Under the pieces are notes generated by a model. It made no database searches, was not told the origin of the DNA, and saw only the letters and a list, made by a program, of their open reading frames with translations. The position numbers were made by a program, and so were the translations under genes. A stretch of 64,000 nt of DNA from the NCBI GenBank assembly GCA_963978545.1, contig OZ021733.1, positions 36,485,110-36,549,109 on the forward strand. Reading direction: 5' to 3'. The first letter of the stretch is position 1. The number at the start of each line of letters is the position of its first letter. Positions 47,800 through 59,979 of the stretch are shown one piece after another. The DNA is from Linyphia triangularis. Lineage: Eukaryota; Arthropoda; Arachnida; Araneae; Linyphiidae.

Positions 47800-50700
47800 C
47801 ACTTAATTGTATAAGAATAGTTGCTTAAAAACGAAAACTTGTACAAAACAAATTACAAATTAAATGAAAGTAAGTCAAATTAGAGATTGAACACAATAAA
47901 CGAACCAAATAACGCGAAATAAATAAATATCATTTGCTTCGAGGCATACGAAAAGATTATCGTATAAATAATCGTTATTCATAATGACTAATTAGTAAAT
48001 TCTAATAAACGTAGGTACTTTGTATTATCTTAAGTGTTAGTATGCTCGATAATAGAAACACTTTTCCCAGGAATATTTAACGCAAATCCTTATAAATTAT
48101 CTTCTTTCTAACTTAAGTGTTATCTTCAATAATTAAATCGTCATATATTTTTTCTTTTAGGTTTGTGCTGAGATGCCATGACATTTAACTGAATTTCATG
48201 GTAAGATAGTTATTTTCGATACTCTTTACCTAATTAAGTGATAGCCGAGTAAGCTGTTGACAGGGTTTAAGTACTTAGATATTTTTTTATTGATAGATAT
48301 CCCAGTCACCCAGTGTTACTCATTTTTTTAAGCTCTACATTATGGTTTGTTAGTGGTTCTTCATTATATGCTCTTGCTATTTGAGTTTAGGTTTGACAAT
48401 TGGGACTTTGCTGTTACTTTGTAGAAAGTAATTTTGTTAAATTCACTTCGATCAGGTGTAGCAAAGTTAATACGAAACAAAAGTTAACACGAAGGCTATA
48501 ATGCGCTGGAACTTAGAACAGATTACTAAGAGAAATCTGATTGTCAAAGATGAAATCCATCCGGGAAGTCTTTCAGAGAGAATCCTCTAGTAGGGGAAAA
48601 TTTGAACTTCCTCCTTCCCCCAATTAGTCCGTCCACCGACTATTTGTCCCATGTGCATTGCGCGAACTATACTTTTAAAACAGAGCTTGTTGAGTGTTAA
48701 GCAAAGCTTGATACCGAAGCCTCTCATACGCTAGACGATAGACTGGCATTACAAAAATATTTTTATTTGAACTATAAACTCTTCGTGTACCACAATTTAC
48801 AACTTGAAGCATACAGAAGTAAGTATAGAGGACATTACATACATACTAATTAAAAATTTTTATGTTTTATTGTTGTACTGTTAAAATAATCGTTTTTACT
48901 ACAGCACACATCTGAAGTATTTGAATGAATTGACTTACACTGCGGGCATAAAGTGTATTGTTTGTTACTTTAACTTTGTGTAAAAGTGTTTTTTCGTCAT
49001 GTGACAGGTGTTAACTGTCTGAACAGCAATAGATTTATTACTTTTGAATGCATTACTTTTTGAAATTGCTTTTCTTATTCATTCATATATATAAATCTAA
49101 TGTTTGGTGGTATCTCAATTATAGATTAGAGATACACAGTGCTTTTAGCTGAAGTATGACTTTGTGGCCATTCCATAAACGTAACACTAATAATATGTTT
49201 TTCCGTATAATGCATTTAGCGATAAAAAATGGGATAAAAACAAAAATTCGTTCATCTACTTTTAATATTTATATAATTTTTTTATATAACTTAAGTACAT
49301 TACGCAAAAAAAAAAAATCAGAATGGCTATATCTTGTATTCTAATCGATGAAATAACATAAGTCAAGTACCGTTGTAAATCGTGGAAAGTCTTTATTAAT
49401 TGAATACAATTTTTTTTATCATGAGGGGTTGTTTGCATATTAAAACTAAAGCAAACTTTAAAAAGTTCAATGGCAACCCCATATTATTATACCATATTTA
49501 GATATTTAGAATAAAAAAAAAAAAAGAGTCGTCTAAATACCAAATTTCATAATTTTCTAATGAGTGGTTAGTAATTTAAACGAGATCAAAGGATTGATAA
49601 ATTAATGTTATAAGAAAAAATTGCTTTTTTGGTTATAAATTCTTAAATAATTGATATATTTTAGTAATTTTTGTTTCAAACGATTAGTTTGTTAGATGCC
49701 AAACATTAATACCAATCAACTTTTGCACCAAATAGTGTTTTAATAATTAATTATTATAAAACAAGTTTTAAATTTTTTTAAATAGAAACATTTGTTGTTG
49801 TTGCTTCCATTAGAATTATCATGGTTGAAAACCCCTCCAGAAATTTTTTACATTCCATTTTGACTTTTGGCACTCGATATTTTAACAAAAATGTAAAAAA
49901 AAAAAAAAAGCCCACTTTAAAGGACCGCGTAGTAGATTACGTCTTGAAGCATGCAAAACGTTTTATTCTTCCCCGAGATAAGGAAATTTCCCCTCAAGAT
50001 CATCCAAAACATTTTCGCTCATAAGTGGCGTGTTTCTCAACATAATGAACTGAAATTTGGTATTTAGGGTAAATGAAGTATTCTTAATCGAATGAAAGCC
50101 TAAAAAAAGGGATTCGTACTAAAATTTTCAAAGATGGAGTTAAATTTACGTATTATACACTCCCTAAGAAAAATATTTTGCACCAGACACATAGAAAATT
50201 GTAAAAAAAAACATTTTGGTGCAAACCGCAAGATTCTACGATAATTAGAATATAAGATATAGCTATCGTACGTTTTTTTTTTTTTTTTTTTTTTTTTTTG
50301 CGTGCTCTACCATTACCTAATCAATTTATTCAGAACTTTTAAATAGCTGTAGGTACTTGTCCTAAATACAATAACATGATATACCATTCATGTGTTCCAA
50401 TTTTAAGTGTAATGGTTATAGGAGAAGAAGAGGACATTGATGCGTTCAACACTTGGAAAATTTGAACTTTTTTTTTTTTATACTTTAAATCTCGTTTATC
50501 GACGTTGAAATTGCTTAACTTTCTACGTTTGTCCTTATTACACACCTTGTTTGACATTTATACCAAATTTCATAGTAGTGGCTGTAAGGGAAGTTGGAGA
50601 ACCAGTGATTTGTCAGTGAATCACTAAGTTAGAGAATGCTTTTGCTAATATATAATATAGTTAAGTAGTATCGGAAGGATATTCTGAATAAAGAGAGAGT

Positions 50701-52230
50701 AAATTTACTAACTGTGCTAACATCAAGTGCAGCTTTAGATGGTATCTGGGAGAGTAAGGGTTAGGTAATATGTTGTTACGTTATGCGAATGCATGTTACT
50801 TAGGGAGGAGATAAAGTAATTACATCAGGAAACCTCTAATATTGAGATATATTATATTTACAAAGATTGTACAGGATCTTTTCCTAAGTAATGACATACC
50901 AAAGGAATTTTAATGTTGATAACAGTATAGTAGGAAAAGGTCAAATAAAACAGATTTCCACAGATTGGTTTTTTAGTAAATAAAGATTGTGAGTTTACTT
51001 TAACATTACTTCCGGAATGTATAAAAAAAATAATAGTGGATTTAAAGGAACTTAAGATGTGAGCACTATTTACAAAATCTGTACGTGTATATTTAAAAAA
51101 AAAAATGTAATAATGAAATTGAGATTTTTATTTGCATTGTTTCAAATTGACTGCTGCGTATATTCTACTTCTACATCAACTGGAATTTCGTTTCCATAAC
51201 AAAGAAAACTAGAGAGCTTTGAAAGTTTTCCTGTCAACAGACGAAAGTCTTTTTCTTAAGAGGAAGTGATGCAAAACGAGGTTTATTGAATTGCGAATAA
51301 AGCTTACAGCGCACAAAGTGCTTTGTACTACATAGCGGCACTTCTTTGTTGTTAATAGAAATAAGTTTTTGTTACCATAGATTGTTGAAAGATAATCTTT
51401 CAATGATTAAAATATTTTCAAGAAATAACCTTTAAATGAATACAAAGTATTTCTTGATTTATCGTATAATAGAAAGAGTTTTTTTAATCGACTTTTAAAA
51501 AGTATTTTTTTTTTAATTTGGCAGATAGATTATATGCTTAGAGTATTAAATAGTAAAGTGGCGAAATTTGTTTTATGAACTTTTAAATATTTTCTCAAAA
51601 TATGACGATATGCTTAAAACTTGAATTAACAACATGGTATTTTTATTTAAAAAATATAAATATCATGATTAAATACTAGTGAGATAAGTCAATATACATA
51701 TAGTTGTCATTCTTAAAAAAAGAAAATAATGAATATGAATTATAAAGTTAAACATTCTTTAGAATAGCGGTTGTCCGGAACTACGAGTATTTCTTACATC
51801 TTATAAAAAAAAAATACATGGCTTTTAAAATGCTCTTTTAAACATCTAACATAATTGCTAAATACCAGTGATAAACATCTTTTTCTAAAAAATTAAAACA
51901 CTCTTAGTGCCTATTTGCGAATTATTAGATAATACACATATTCACATTAAACTTATTTAATATAATATAATTATGTTTACCAACGTAATATTACTAGAAA
52001 ATACTTTTGATCTTCTGTATAACTGATTCTCTTTTAAAAAAATTAGGTGTTAAAGGATTATGGTCGTTTATTAAATATTTATACCAAAATTCCATTTAAA
52101 AATAGGCAACAAAATATTTCCTTATAAGATTTGTTTACATTTGATAAAAAAACTTACTAATTTTTTATAAGAAAATCATCTCCGATTTAGTGTGGGCTAC
52201 AGTAATTTTTGCGAAATATTATTGCCATTC
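47800..52230. other. AT-rich non-genic sequence
   Basis: A possible 40-bp exon-like segment (48161-48200) between TTTTTTCTTTTAG and GTAAGA has no coding support. T or A runs lie near 50273-50299 and 49897-49911. No gene seen. Confidence 0.4.
48493..48520 (-). repeat. Possible fragment of the same tRNA-derived SINE
   Basis: CACGAAGGCTATAATGCGCT is nearly the reverse complement of the SINE body word GCGCATTATAGCCCTCGTG. Only about 25 bp match. The surrounding 48.45-48.75 kb is richer in GC than its neighbours but holds no readable gene. Confidence 0.35.
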
Positions 52231-52235
52231 AAATT

Positions 52236-52341
52236 TTTAAACGAGGAGCGCCAGAAACGACCATCCCACAATTTGATTTTTTTCTCTTTCTACCACGTTG
52301 TTTTATAACAAATCATACCTGAACGGACCAAATGGGGTTTA
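52236..52341 (-). repeat. Fragment related to the foldback element at 3.7 kb
   Basis: GCGCCAGAAACGACCATCCC, ACAATTTGATTTTTT, CGGACCAAATGGGGTTTATC and TAATG follow the order of one arm of the 3713-4057 element. It is interrupted by the hAT-like MITE, after which TCTAATGAGCAACCATGTTG resumes. Confidence 0.55.
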
Positions 52342-52349
52342 TCTAATGA

Positions 52350-53091
52350 CATGGGCACCCGCAGGAATATTTGCAGGGGGGTGCAAGACTAGATTTTTAT
52401 TTTTTAGAAATTTTAATTAATAGTTACGCATTCTAAATTATACTCTTTGAGAATTGTTTAAAAAAAATCATGGTATATATTTTTGAAAGCGCAACACTGT
52501 TAAAAAGAAAAAAATAGTAAAAATATTAAAAAAAAATATTTTTAATGATTTTTTTAATCATCCAACTAGATCTCACGGCATTCAAGAGACAGTGTATAGA
52601 ACAGAGGAACACGAAGATGAACAAATACAGAAGAGTAAATTATATTTCTTCCAAGTTTTGGAAATAATTAAAAAAAAAAAAAAATTCAAAATGAAATAAA
52701 AAGGAAGTATTGGATATGTTTAATTGAGTTCTAAAAATATATTCCAAGATAGTATATCTGATCACTTAAAAAGCAAAATATTTTTCCTAGAATTTTGAGA
52801 ACTACACAGAAAATGATTATACAATAAAATAAATAAATACTTCGACTCAGCCTCCAATAATCCTAGGCAATAGGCGCCAGTAGCTATAAAAAACAACATA
52901 GAAAAGAAACAAAAGACTAAAATAATAGAAAAACAAATGCTTATTGTAGCATAAAAACCGAAACGGCATATGCGCTTTTCTTTTTATCTTGGAATTTGTA
53001 CCTTTCCTCTCATATTTTTTTTTTAATTTTCAAGAGCTAGGGGGGGGGGGGTGCAAGTGCACCTCCTTGCACCCTCCTGGGGTCGCCCATG
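52350..53091. mobile_element. hAT-like MITE with 8-bp target duplication
   Basis: CATGGGCACCCGCAGGA at the left and inverted TCCTGGGGTCGCCCATG at the right are the ends. TCTAATGA is duplicated at 52342-52349 and 53092-53099. An 8-bp duplication is the hallmark of hAT transposition. The 742-bp interior is AT-rich and non-coding, with a G run at 53041-53051 next to GGTGCAAG words that are also present at the left end. Confidence 0.85.
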
Positions 53092-53099
53092 TCTAATGA

Positions 53100-53600
53100 G
53101 CAACCATGTTGGCCATTTGACATATCATGTCATATAATTTTTATTTTTGTAGAGAGAGTGATATCCGTACAATAATTTCGAGTATAATGAGCTAAACATC
53201 CTCTAAGTATGTGCTCGTGAATATCCATTACATAGCTTTAAAATGTAATGCCTAATTTGTAACTGCATCAGTCAACTGTTTATAATCAAAACCATGTATT
53301 TACATGTCCGTACTAAATATTAATTGACATTCACACCAGTTAACAGCTTAGCGTGAAAGGGGTTTCAACAATGAGATATTATTGAAGGTGGAAAGTGATC
53401 ATTCAATAGATTGTTTACGTTGTGACAGGAGTTGCTAATGTGGGTTTCAATTAGAATTGTAATGTATATTCTAAGAATTATTATTTATGAACATTTCAGT
53501 TGCTCATGTAACATAAGTGGATTGGTTGAAAAGTAGCGACAGTTTAGGATTCAATGATAGAGAATTTATTTATCGAGAATAGCAGATTATTTATTAAATC
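53100..53600. other. AT-rich non-genic sequence
   Basis: Nothing recognisable beyond the resumed foldback fragment at its left edge. Confidence 0.4.
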
Positions 53601-53835
53601 CTTTATATTAACTTCAATTTTGTATGTTTGTCGATGGCGGACACATCTGCGGAGGCCTAATTAACCCCTTTGCAGTCATCTAATCGGACTGAAGCTTGGG
53701 AGATAGATTCGATGTCGATGACAATGCATTCTATTAAATTTTGGCGGCTGTCACTCTCACTAAAAGGGTCGCTCTTACAGAAGTATAATAAACCAGTTTG
53801 CCGTCATTCAATGGGTCTGAAATAGCACTTAAACG
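53600..53835 (+). repeat. Diverged repeat shared with 21.9 kb
   Basis: Shares TTATATTAACTTC, CAGTCATCTAATCGGACTG, GAAGCTTGGGAGATA and CAATGCATTCTATTAAA with the block at 21930-22085. A shorter echo (GCCGTCATTCAATGGGTCTG) lies at 53800. Confidence 0.45.
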
Positions 53836-53839
53836 ATCA

Positions 53840-55620
53840 TTGAAGTAACTCTTTCCTGTTGACGAAATTGTTTTAATAAATAATAAAATAAATTGTTTTA
53901 ATCAAAATAAATAAAAGATATTTGGATGTGAGTACATAAATTCACATTTCTTTTTAATGAATAAATTTTGAAAAGTAGTTTACCAGATATTTTGCCGATA
54001 GAGATATTTTTAATATTTAAAATTACATACCAACACCGAGCACACGCTGGCACAGAAACCGCGTTTTGTTAATGTATATACAAATTAGCGAGGTATATAA
54101 AGGATTTATTTTAAAAAACTTTGTTTTAATGTGTTGTGTTATTACGTTATATACCGAGTAGCGATAATTGATATCTCCCAGTTTAGAACACTTTGTAGTT
54201 CCTTATTAATTCTATGAATTCTAACAATCTTTAAATTAGTACTTAGTGAATACAGGATAATGGTTTTAATGGATATACGACCCGATTTTGATACATTATT
54301 ATTCCAATTTCCGCTAGGTCAAATTCAGATATATTAGCGAAACTAACATCTTTCAAATAAAGTAGAGACTTCTAAATAAGTGCATGGCGTGAATACTATA
54401 AATACGTAGAGCTTTTTCTCACTTATACTGGCATATACTATTACTAATGCCTGTTTTTGTGATCGTATTTCATGGCTTTTAAATAGTAACTGTAGTTTGA
54501 CATTTCATGAATTATTTTCCATGGTAGAGTGCTATATACATGGAGACATTAATTACGACCATCCTTCATAATATTTATTTTTAAACATTGAAGTTTTAGC
54601 TCTTGTATGATTCTGTTTATTATACACATTAAAAAAAAATCTCAGGATTATTTGCTTCAAAAACTGTAGTTTTTGGAAATATAATGCTGATAGTTACCAT
54701 AAATTTTATAGTTGCTGTTGTTGTTAACAAAATTATGAGTCGATATTAGAAGTTATGAGTTATATTAGAAGTATTATTCTGCCGTCATATATAAAAAAAT
54801 CTAATGCATAATATGACACTTCTAATATTAGTACTTATTAAATAATCGTTTTATTTTATTGAATGGCTGAAGTTCTTAGTTCATACAAACCTATACTACA
54901 ATAAAAAAATACTTAATTTCAAAGGCCGAACGTAAATGCGCCAAAATATGCATTTGAATTTTTTTGGATTTGGGACTTTTTAACTTATAACGGTAGTATT
55001 TTACTCCGCATTACTTGTTGAGTATTGTCAGCGTATTTTTTTTACGCATTTAAGGAATTGATATAGCTCCAATATAGAAATACCAGCTTTCGTAAAATTC
55101 TTCACAATCTAAAGTAGAGCAATTTTGTGTGCTGATATCACCGATTATGTTTGAATAGCCAATTTTAAAGGGGTATATCTCTGAAAAGTTTTTTTTTTAT
55201 CTAAAGTAAAACTGTTTTCTGCCAAAAAAATCAATATAAATAAAAATAAAGATGTTCAAATGGAATAGGAAATTTTTAAAAATGCAAAGTTCGGAATTTT
55301 CGTCCTATTTCTGTTTGCTGTAATGGCTGTAATATCTTTCCTCTCATCATTTTGCTCTAAGTTAGCAAAATCCTTGATATCGTAGCAATTTGAACCGAGT
55401 TAACTTTTGCGCATTATTAATTCGACGTTAGTGATTCGATCTGATTAAATCCGTTTTCAAGCATAGTATGTAGAAACCACATAAAAAAAATCTTTCAAAC
55501 ATTTCACTGCTGAACCTTTTAATCTGGGAGGTAGCAACATTTCGAAAGTGATTATTTTACACCGGCTGATTTTTTTGTATCAGTAATTGGTCTTGGATCG
55601 TCAATTTTTTGAAACGCACT
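53840..55620. other. AT-rich non-genic sequence
   Basis: No motif-bearing frame or clear repeat seen. Confidence 0.4.
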
Positions 55621-55624
55621 TCAG

Positions 55625-55749
55625 CTTATCCAGTTTGGGTTGGTTTGTAAGCTCAACAATCTCTTTTAAGGAACAAGGACGGCTAATCAGGCCGGGGCCT
55701 ACAGCTTAACGTGGATTCTGATCCATAACGAACATCCATGCAAACACTG
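55625..55749 (-). mobile_element. Second tRNA-derived SINE family, 5'-truncated copy
   Basis: The minus strand reads GCATGGATGTTCGTTATGGA, CACGTTAAGCTGTAGGC and TTAGCCGT, matching the body of the element at 26570-26699. The tRNA-like head is missing because the long-inverted-repeat transposon inserted there, or because of truncation. Confidence 0.5.
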
Positions 55750-55757
55750 ATGTCCAG

Positions 55758-56356
55758 TAGGCTGGGCCGAAAAAGTCGAAGTATTTTGGATCTTTTTGCG
55801 GTAGTGTGGAATAGTTGTGGACTCTCATTATTAAAAAGTGGGTAAAATTTTAAAACTCTACATTGATATCTTCTGTCGCCTCAATGGGTCGAAAGCTGTG
55901 AAAATTGGACTAAAAATGCTTAACATTCAAAAATTCATAAATAATCACAGATTTTATTGATCCTTTTGAGGTAAGGCTTAAAAGTTACTGTTTTTTAACA
56001 ACAACACCTGTAAATTTTTTTAAAATTATACGTTAATATCTTCTGCCTCCTCAACGACACCGAATTTGGGAAATTGAAGGCAATTTTTTAAATTACACAT
56101 TATACTTTCCTCATTGTAATGCGAAAATAAACTTTATTTCATCTTTCAGACATGCAAATTACAAAAGCTTTATTGATTGTAATCTTTTTTGGACTGTTTT
56201 TCTGGTTTTTTTTACTAAGAATTCTAGCGTGTGGTTTCTGGATTCTAGGGTTGCTTCATCCCTATTCTACGGTTCAACTACTTTTCCTGAGCCTTCAGTG
56301 TTTAGTTTTACAATTTGATCGACTGCTTGTGTTGTGTGTGTAAAGGATATTTAATA
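55758..56356 (+). repeat. Left terminal inverted repeat, about 600 bp
   Basis: Pairs with 57882-58435 at roughly 75-80 percent by eye. The 63-codon plus-strand frame at 56152 lies in this arm and is an artefact. Confidence 0.8.
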
Positions 56357-56441
56357 AAATCCTAGCCGTCCATTGGCAGACAGTCCAGTATTATCTTCAA
56401 AATTTCATAAGAATTGATCTCTCTGAGAACTAGAGGTAATG

Positions 56442-57700
56442 TCACATAGTCACATAACAAGATTCCAAGTTCGTGAGATCTGTGTAGTTTGTAGCTCCAA
56501 GGTTAACAGCAGGAATAACGAATCTGCAAACACAATTTTCATATGGGCCATTTCGCCTTGCTTTTGCTTTGATAATCAGCATAGCTGTAAGGATCCTAAT
56601 ATTCCTTCTCTCATCAGTTAAAATGGACATCAGCATGTTTTCTGGATCGGCAAAGTAAGCATTGTGAAAAATTACTAGATGGATTATGTTAAGATACTTC
56701 TTAAGCAAGTACCAAGATAAGCTGATATAATGCCACAAGTGTATAGCACCATCCTTTGTGGAATGATGAATCTTAATTTGAAACTATGATGGTACATAGA
56801 CTCTTAGAATGCAGTCAAAGTTAGCAACTCATTTGATGGGTCTGATGTATATAAAACCTCAGCATTCAATTGGCAGTTATCAACCAGCAGGCCAAATTCA
56901 ACATTCCTGGTTGATGTTTAGTTATTTAGGAAGAATAACCTCCAGAACTAATGGCTGTGCAAATGTCTAAGAAGTATTTCTAATCAGAACTTAGGGTGAT
57001 GGGATCAATACTATTAAAAGCAAGAAGTGGAAGCTTTTCGCATCCTTTCAGGTTCCACCCAATGACTATGGTGTAAGACGTGAGGCCAGAAAACCTGCCG
57101 TCTACATACTCAAATAGGTGACATAATGGCAACTCGTTGAAATGAAGTAAGAAGATAATCAGTTGGATTGGTTTCTTAAGTCTCAGTTCAAGCCTATGAA
57201 TTGTACAATTAAACGCTCCAGTGTTCATGACCGTGCCGTCAAATCCAAGAACAATGAGGTTGTTAAAATCATCCGATTACACATTGGTCACGTATTCGTA
57301 AATGTTGTTGGATATATCAAGACTAGAAGATTAGATCCATTTTCAGGTGTAACATGTCCCATGTACGTGTAACCAGGATCAGATACAATACAGTAATGAT
57401 CCTTTACAATTGTTCTTTATAGCTACTTGTTCTTGAGTATTTCGGTTGTTTAAGTTTTGTTATGCAGTCCATCAAAATAAAGGCCCAGTTGAGTAGAATT
57501 CTTTTTTAATTCTAGAATTTTCCCCTCGATATTTTATTTTTGTATGTGACAAGGCACTTGTTTGATTCCGATATTAAACCCAAATCTTGCATAACACTCG
57601 ATGCAATAGCATCCGTTCCTCTTTTGGACACACCATATCTGAGACTAAAAAGAGTTGTTTTATCCAGTTTTAAACGCATTTGCAACAGTTTTAAATGCAT
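56442..57700 (-). pseudogene. Decayed transposase-like gene of an unnamed arthropod family
   Basis: Minus-strand fragments in order: LRYGVSKRGTDAIASSVMQD (57512-57700), GLYFDGLHNKT (about 57455-57490), KDHYCIVSDPGYTYMGHVTP (about 57340-57410), and LIVLGFDGTVMNTGAF leading to FNELPLCHLFEYVDGRFSG and GCEKLPLLAF (56980-57270). Then come KDGAIHLWHYISLSWYLL and AYFADPENMLMSILTDERRN with a C-terminal FVIPAVNLGATNYTDL (56442-56770). These match from memory a family of about 600 residues found across arthropods without a named function. Asp in FDG and FDGT could be catalytic residues of an RNase-H-like fold; that is inference. Several stops and frameshifts, and a missing N-terminus, make it a pseudogene. 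Confidence 0.7.
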
Positions 57701-57802
57701 TGTAAAGAGGGTTGCTTGTAAATGTTGTGTAAGACGTCTTTAGTAATCTTCTGGTATTCATCGATAGAAGATATTAATTCAGAGTTGTAAGATTTTGCAC
57801 GT

Positions 57803-57880
57803 ATTTTAATAATGAGATTCTCAATTTTTCCGCACGACCGCGAAAAGATCTAAGATAGTATGACTTTTTCGAGCCACCCT
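57803..57880 (-). repeat. Extra internal copy of the transposon terminus
   Basis: TTTTAATAATGAGATTCTCA, CGCACGACCGCGAAAAGATC and GACTTTTTCGAGCCACCCTA repeat the last roughly 78 bp of the right arm, in the same orientation but about 555 bp further in. It lies directly upstream of the coding relic and so may be the original 5' end of the copy that carried the gene. Confidence 0.7.
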
Positions 57881-57881
57881 A

Positions 57882-58435
57882 TTAAATATCCTTCACACCC
57901 AAAACTAATCACTGAAGCCTCCGGAAAAACAGTTGAACCGCAGGATAGGGATGGATTTGTTAGAGCAACACTAGAATCCAGAAACCATTTGCTAGAATGT
58001 GGGTCTAAAAAAGATTATAAGCAATAATATTTTTGTCTGTCTGAAAGATGGAATGAATTTTCTTTTCACATTCTAATGAGCTAAGGGTAATTTATTTTTA
58101 ATTAAAAAATTGCCTTCAATTTCCGAAATTCGGTGGAGTTGAGGTTGCAGAAGATATAAACGTATAATTCTATAACTTTTTACAGGTGTTGTTGTTAAAA
58201 AACAGTAACTTTTAAGCATTATCACAAAATGATCTACGAAATCTGGGATTATTTATTAATTTTTGAATTTTAACCATTTTTAGTCAAATTTTTATAAATT
58301 TTGATCCATTGAGGCGACAGGAGATATCAATTAAGAGTATTAAGATTTCATACACTTTTTAATAATGAGAGTCCACAACTTTTCCACACAACCGCAAAAA
58401 GATCCAAGATACTTCGGCTTTTTCGGTCCGGCCTA
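57882..58435 (-). repeat. Right terminal inverted repeat, about 550 bp
   Basis: Inverted partner of the left arm. It ends CCGCAAAAAGATCCAAGATA then CTTCGGCTTTTTCGGTCC before the ATGGCCAG flank. Confidence 0.8.
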
Positions 58436-58449
58436 ATGGCCAGTTCGGG

Positions 58450-59730
58450 AGGATGTTTACCGAGGGGAGAGGGAAGGGGGGGGGGGGGGTTCGGAATATA
58501 TTAAAAAAGTTTAAAAAAAGTTATTTTATACCAGCTAAATTTTTTTACGTAATATTTGGACCATTTTATAATGTTTTTAGGAATTCAGTTAGTATTCTGA
58601 GGGTGGGCAAAATTTCGGCTTCTAATTTATTTTTGTACGTAAACAAACGAAATGCTGAAATATAATCCACCCTCAGAATATAATCGAGTAAAACTAATTA
58701 AATAAGATAAATATTTTTAACTATGAAGTATATAAGTTTTAAAAATATACAGAAGTAACTGATTGGTCAACTTCAATTAGGATTATCTCCTTAAGTTTTA
58801 ATTTTCAGACACCAATATTTTTAGAAAAAGAAAGCATTTACTTTAGTTGGTGAATCAGACAATATATAGTTAGTTTAGCGTTTTCAAATTTTACGATTAA
58901 AATAAATTAACGTTTCAGATTTTTTTTTTCTATAAAGAGTTGAAACTAGGTCAGTCATTTTAACATTTCTCTGTGAAAAATATCAAAAACTGCTGGTTTT
59001 TTGCAAATGAATTATTAAGCAATTGTAAACACCTTGTAAGAAGTACATCTTTATCTCTTGGGCTACACAAGTTATAGGCATATTATTATTTAGTTATATT
59101 TATGGCTTCTACACTTTAAGCTTACAGTAAAAGTACGATCACCTAAAGAAATAGAGATTTGTTGAAAACTTAAATACTACATACATGTGTTATATATCAA
59201 ATGAAAGGTATTGAGATGAAAAATTATCACATTAAATTTTATCTGAATTTTTTTACTGGAAGTGTGCAAGATGTCGAACGAAAATCGATTTTCAAAACTC
59301 AAAACGAAACTACAATTGACACAATATGAAATAAAACACTCTCACACGCTCTAATGATCAAAATCTAGGTCTAAAAGCAAAAATAAAATAGTTGTAAATT
59401 TGGAAATATTCTAATTTCTTCAATTGGAGTATTTCCTAATTGAAGATACATTTTATAATGTTCACAATAGTAAATGATAATTCTGGATGACAATTGGGTA
59501 AGCATAAAGGTTTGTTAAATGTTGATAGGCTAGATAATAATAATCGAATGCCTGATTTAGAAGGACACCAGAATAAATCACAGGTTTACGGATGTTGTAA
59601 TTATCAAAGGAATGGTTGGATAATTCCTAGATAATTTCCTGATAATTCCGTAAGTAATGAGATATAAAGGGAAGAGTAATGAATTCCGTGAAATAAGCTA
59701 ATTCTTGCATGCATAGAACTATAATAATGA
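58450..59730. other. AT-rich sequence with a G tract
   Basis: A run of G near 58477-58490 follows the transposon. GGGTGGGCAAAAT and CCACCCTCAGAATA near 58600-58680 are partly inverted (TATTCTGAGGGTGG). No gene seen. Confidence 0.4.
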
Positions 59731-59734
59731 AACA

Positions 59735-59975
59735 TAAACTGTGTGCGTCTGTGGCTCTATCCTTGTGGCTTTATAGAAAGTGACTTCCAATATGCGTAGC
59801 ACTTTGAAATTTTAAACATAAGTAGACAAAGTGACTTCCAATAGACGTGGAAATCTGAAATTTTACCCATAAATAATTTTAACCTTCTAATTCTGCTTTT
59901 CATAAGCAGAATGATAACATTTTAATTCTTTTTTATTTAATTATTGTTTTAATTTCTTAACGTTTCTTTACAAAG
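59735..59975 (-). repeat. Dispersed repeat, copy 2 of 2
   Basis: Inverted relative to 39780-40000, with TGTGGCTCTATCCTTGTGGC, TTTATAGAAAGTGACTTCCA and ATATGCG. The GTGACTTCCAATA block occurs twice here, about 58 bp apart, so this copy carries a small internal duplication. Confidence 0.6.
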
Positions 59976-59979
59976 CGAC

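Larger units (their letters stand above)
55758..58435 (-). mobile_element. Long-terminal-inverted-repeat DNA transposon
   Basis: The left arm (55758-56356) and right arm (about 57882-58435) are inverted copies. Both show TAGGC.GG.CCGAAAAAG at the tip, then a GATCTTTTTGCGG word, GTGGACTCTCATTATTAAAA, AACAACAACACCTG, GGTTTCTGGATTCTAG and AAGGATATTTAATA. The flanks ATGTCCAG (55750-55757) and ATGGCCAG (58436-58443) look like an 8-bp target duplication with one change, as in hAT-type or related cut-and-paste elements. Between the arms is a decayed transposase-like gene on the minus strand. It interrupts a copy of the second SINE family. The superfamily assignment is open. Confidence 0.8.

Noticed and set aside
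47505..47846. 113-codon minus-strand frame with a repeated FEKPHKS-like peptide
   Set aside because: The repeat is the MITE terminus read twice. No protein family fits.
48161..48200. 40-bp segment between a TTTTTTCTTTTAG acceptor-like and GTAAGA donor-like site
   Set aside because: Splice-like words are frequent in AT-rich DNA. No conserved coding sense or partner exon.
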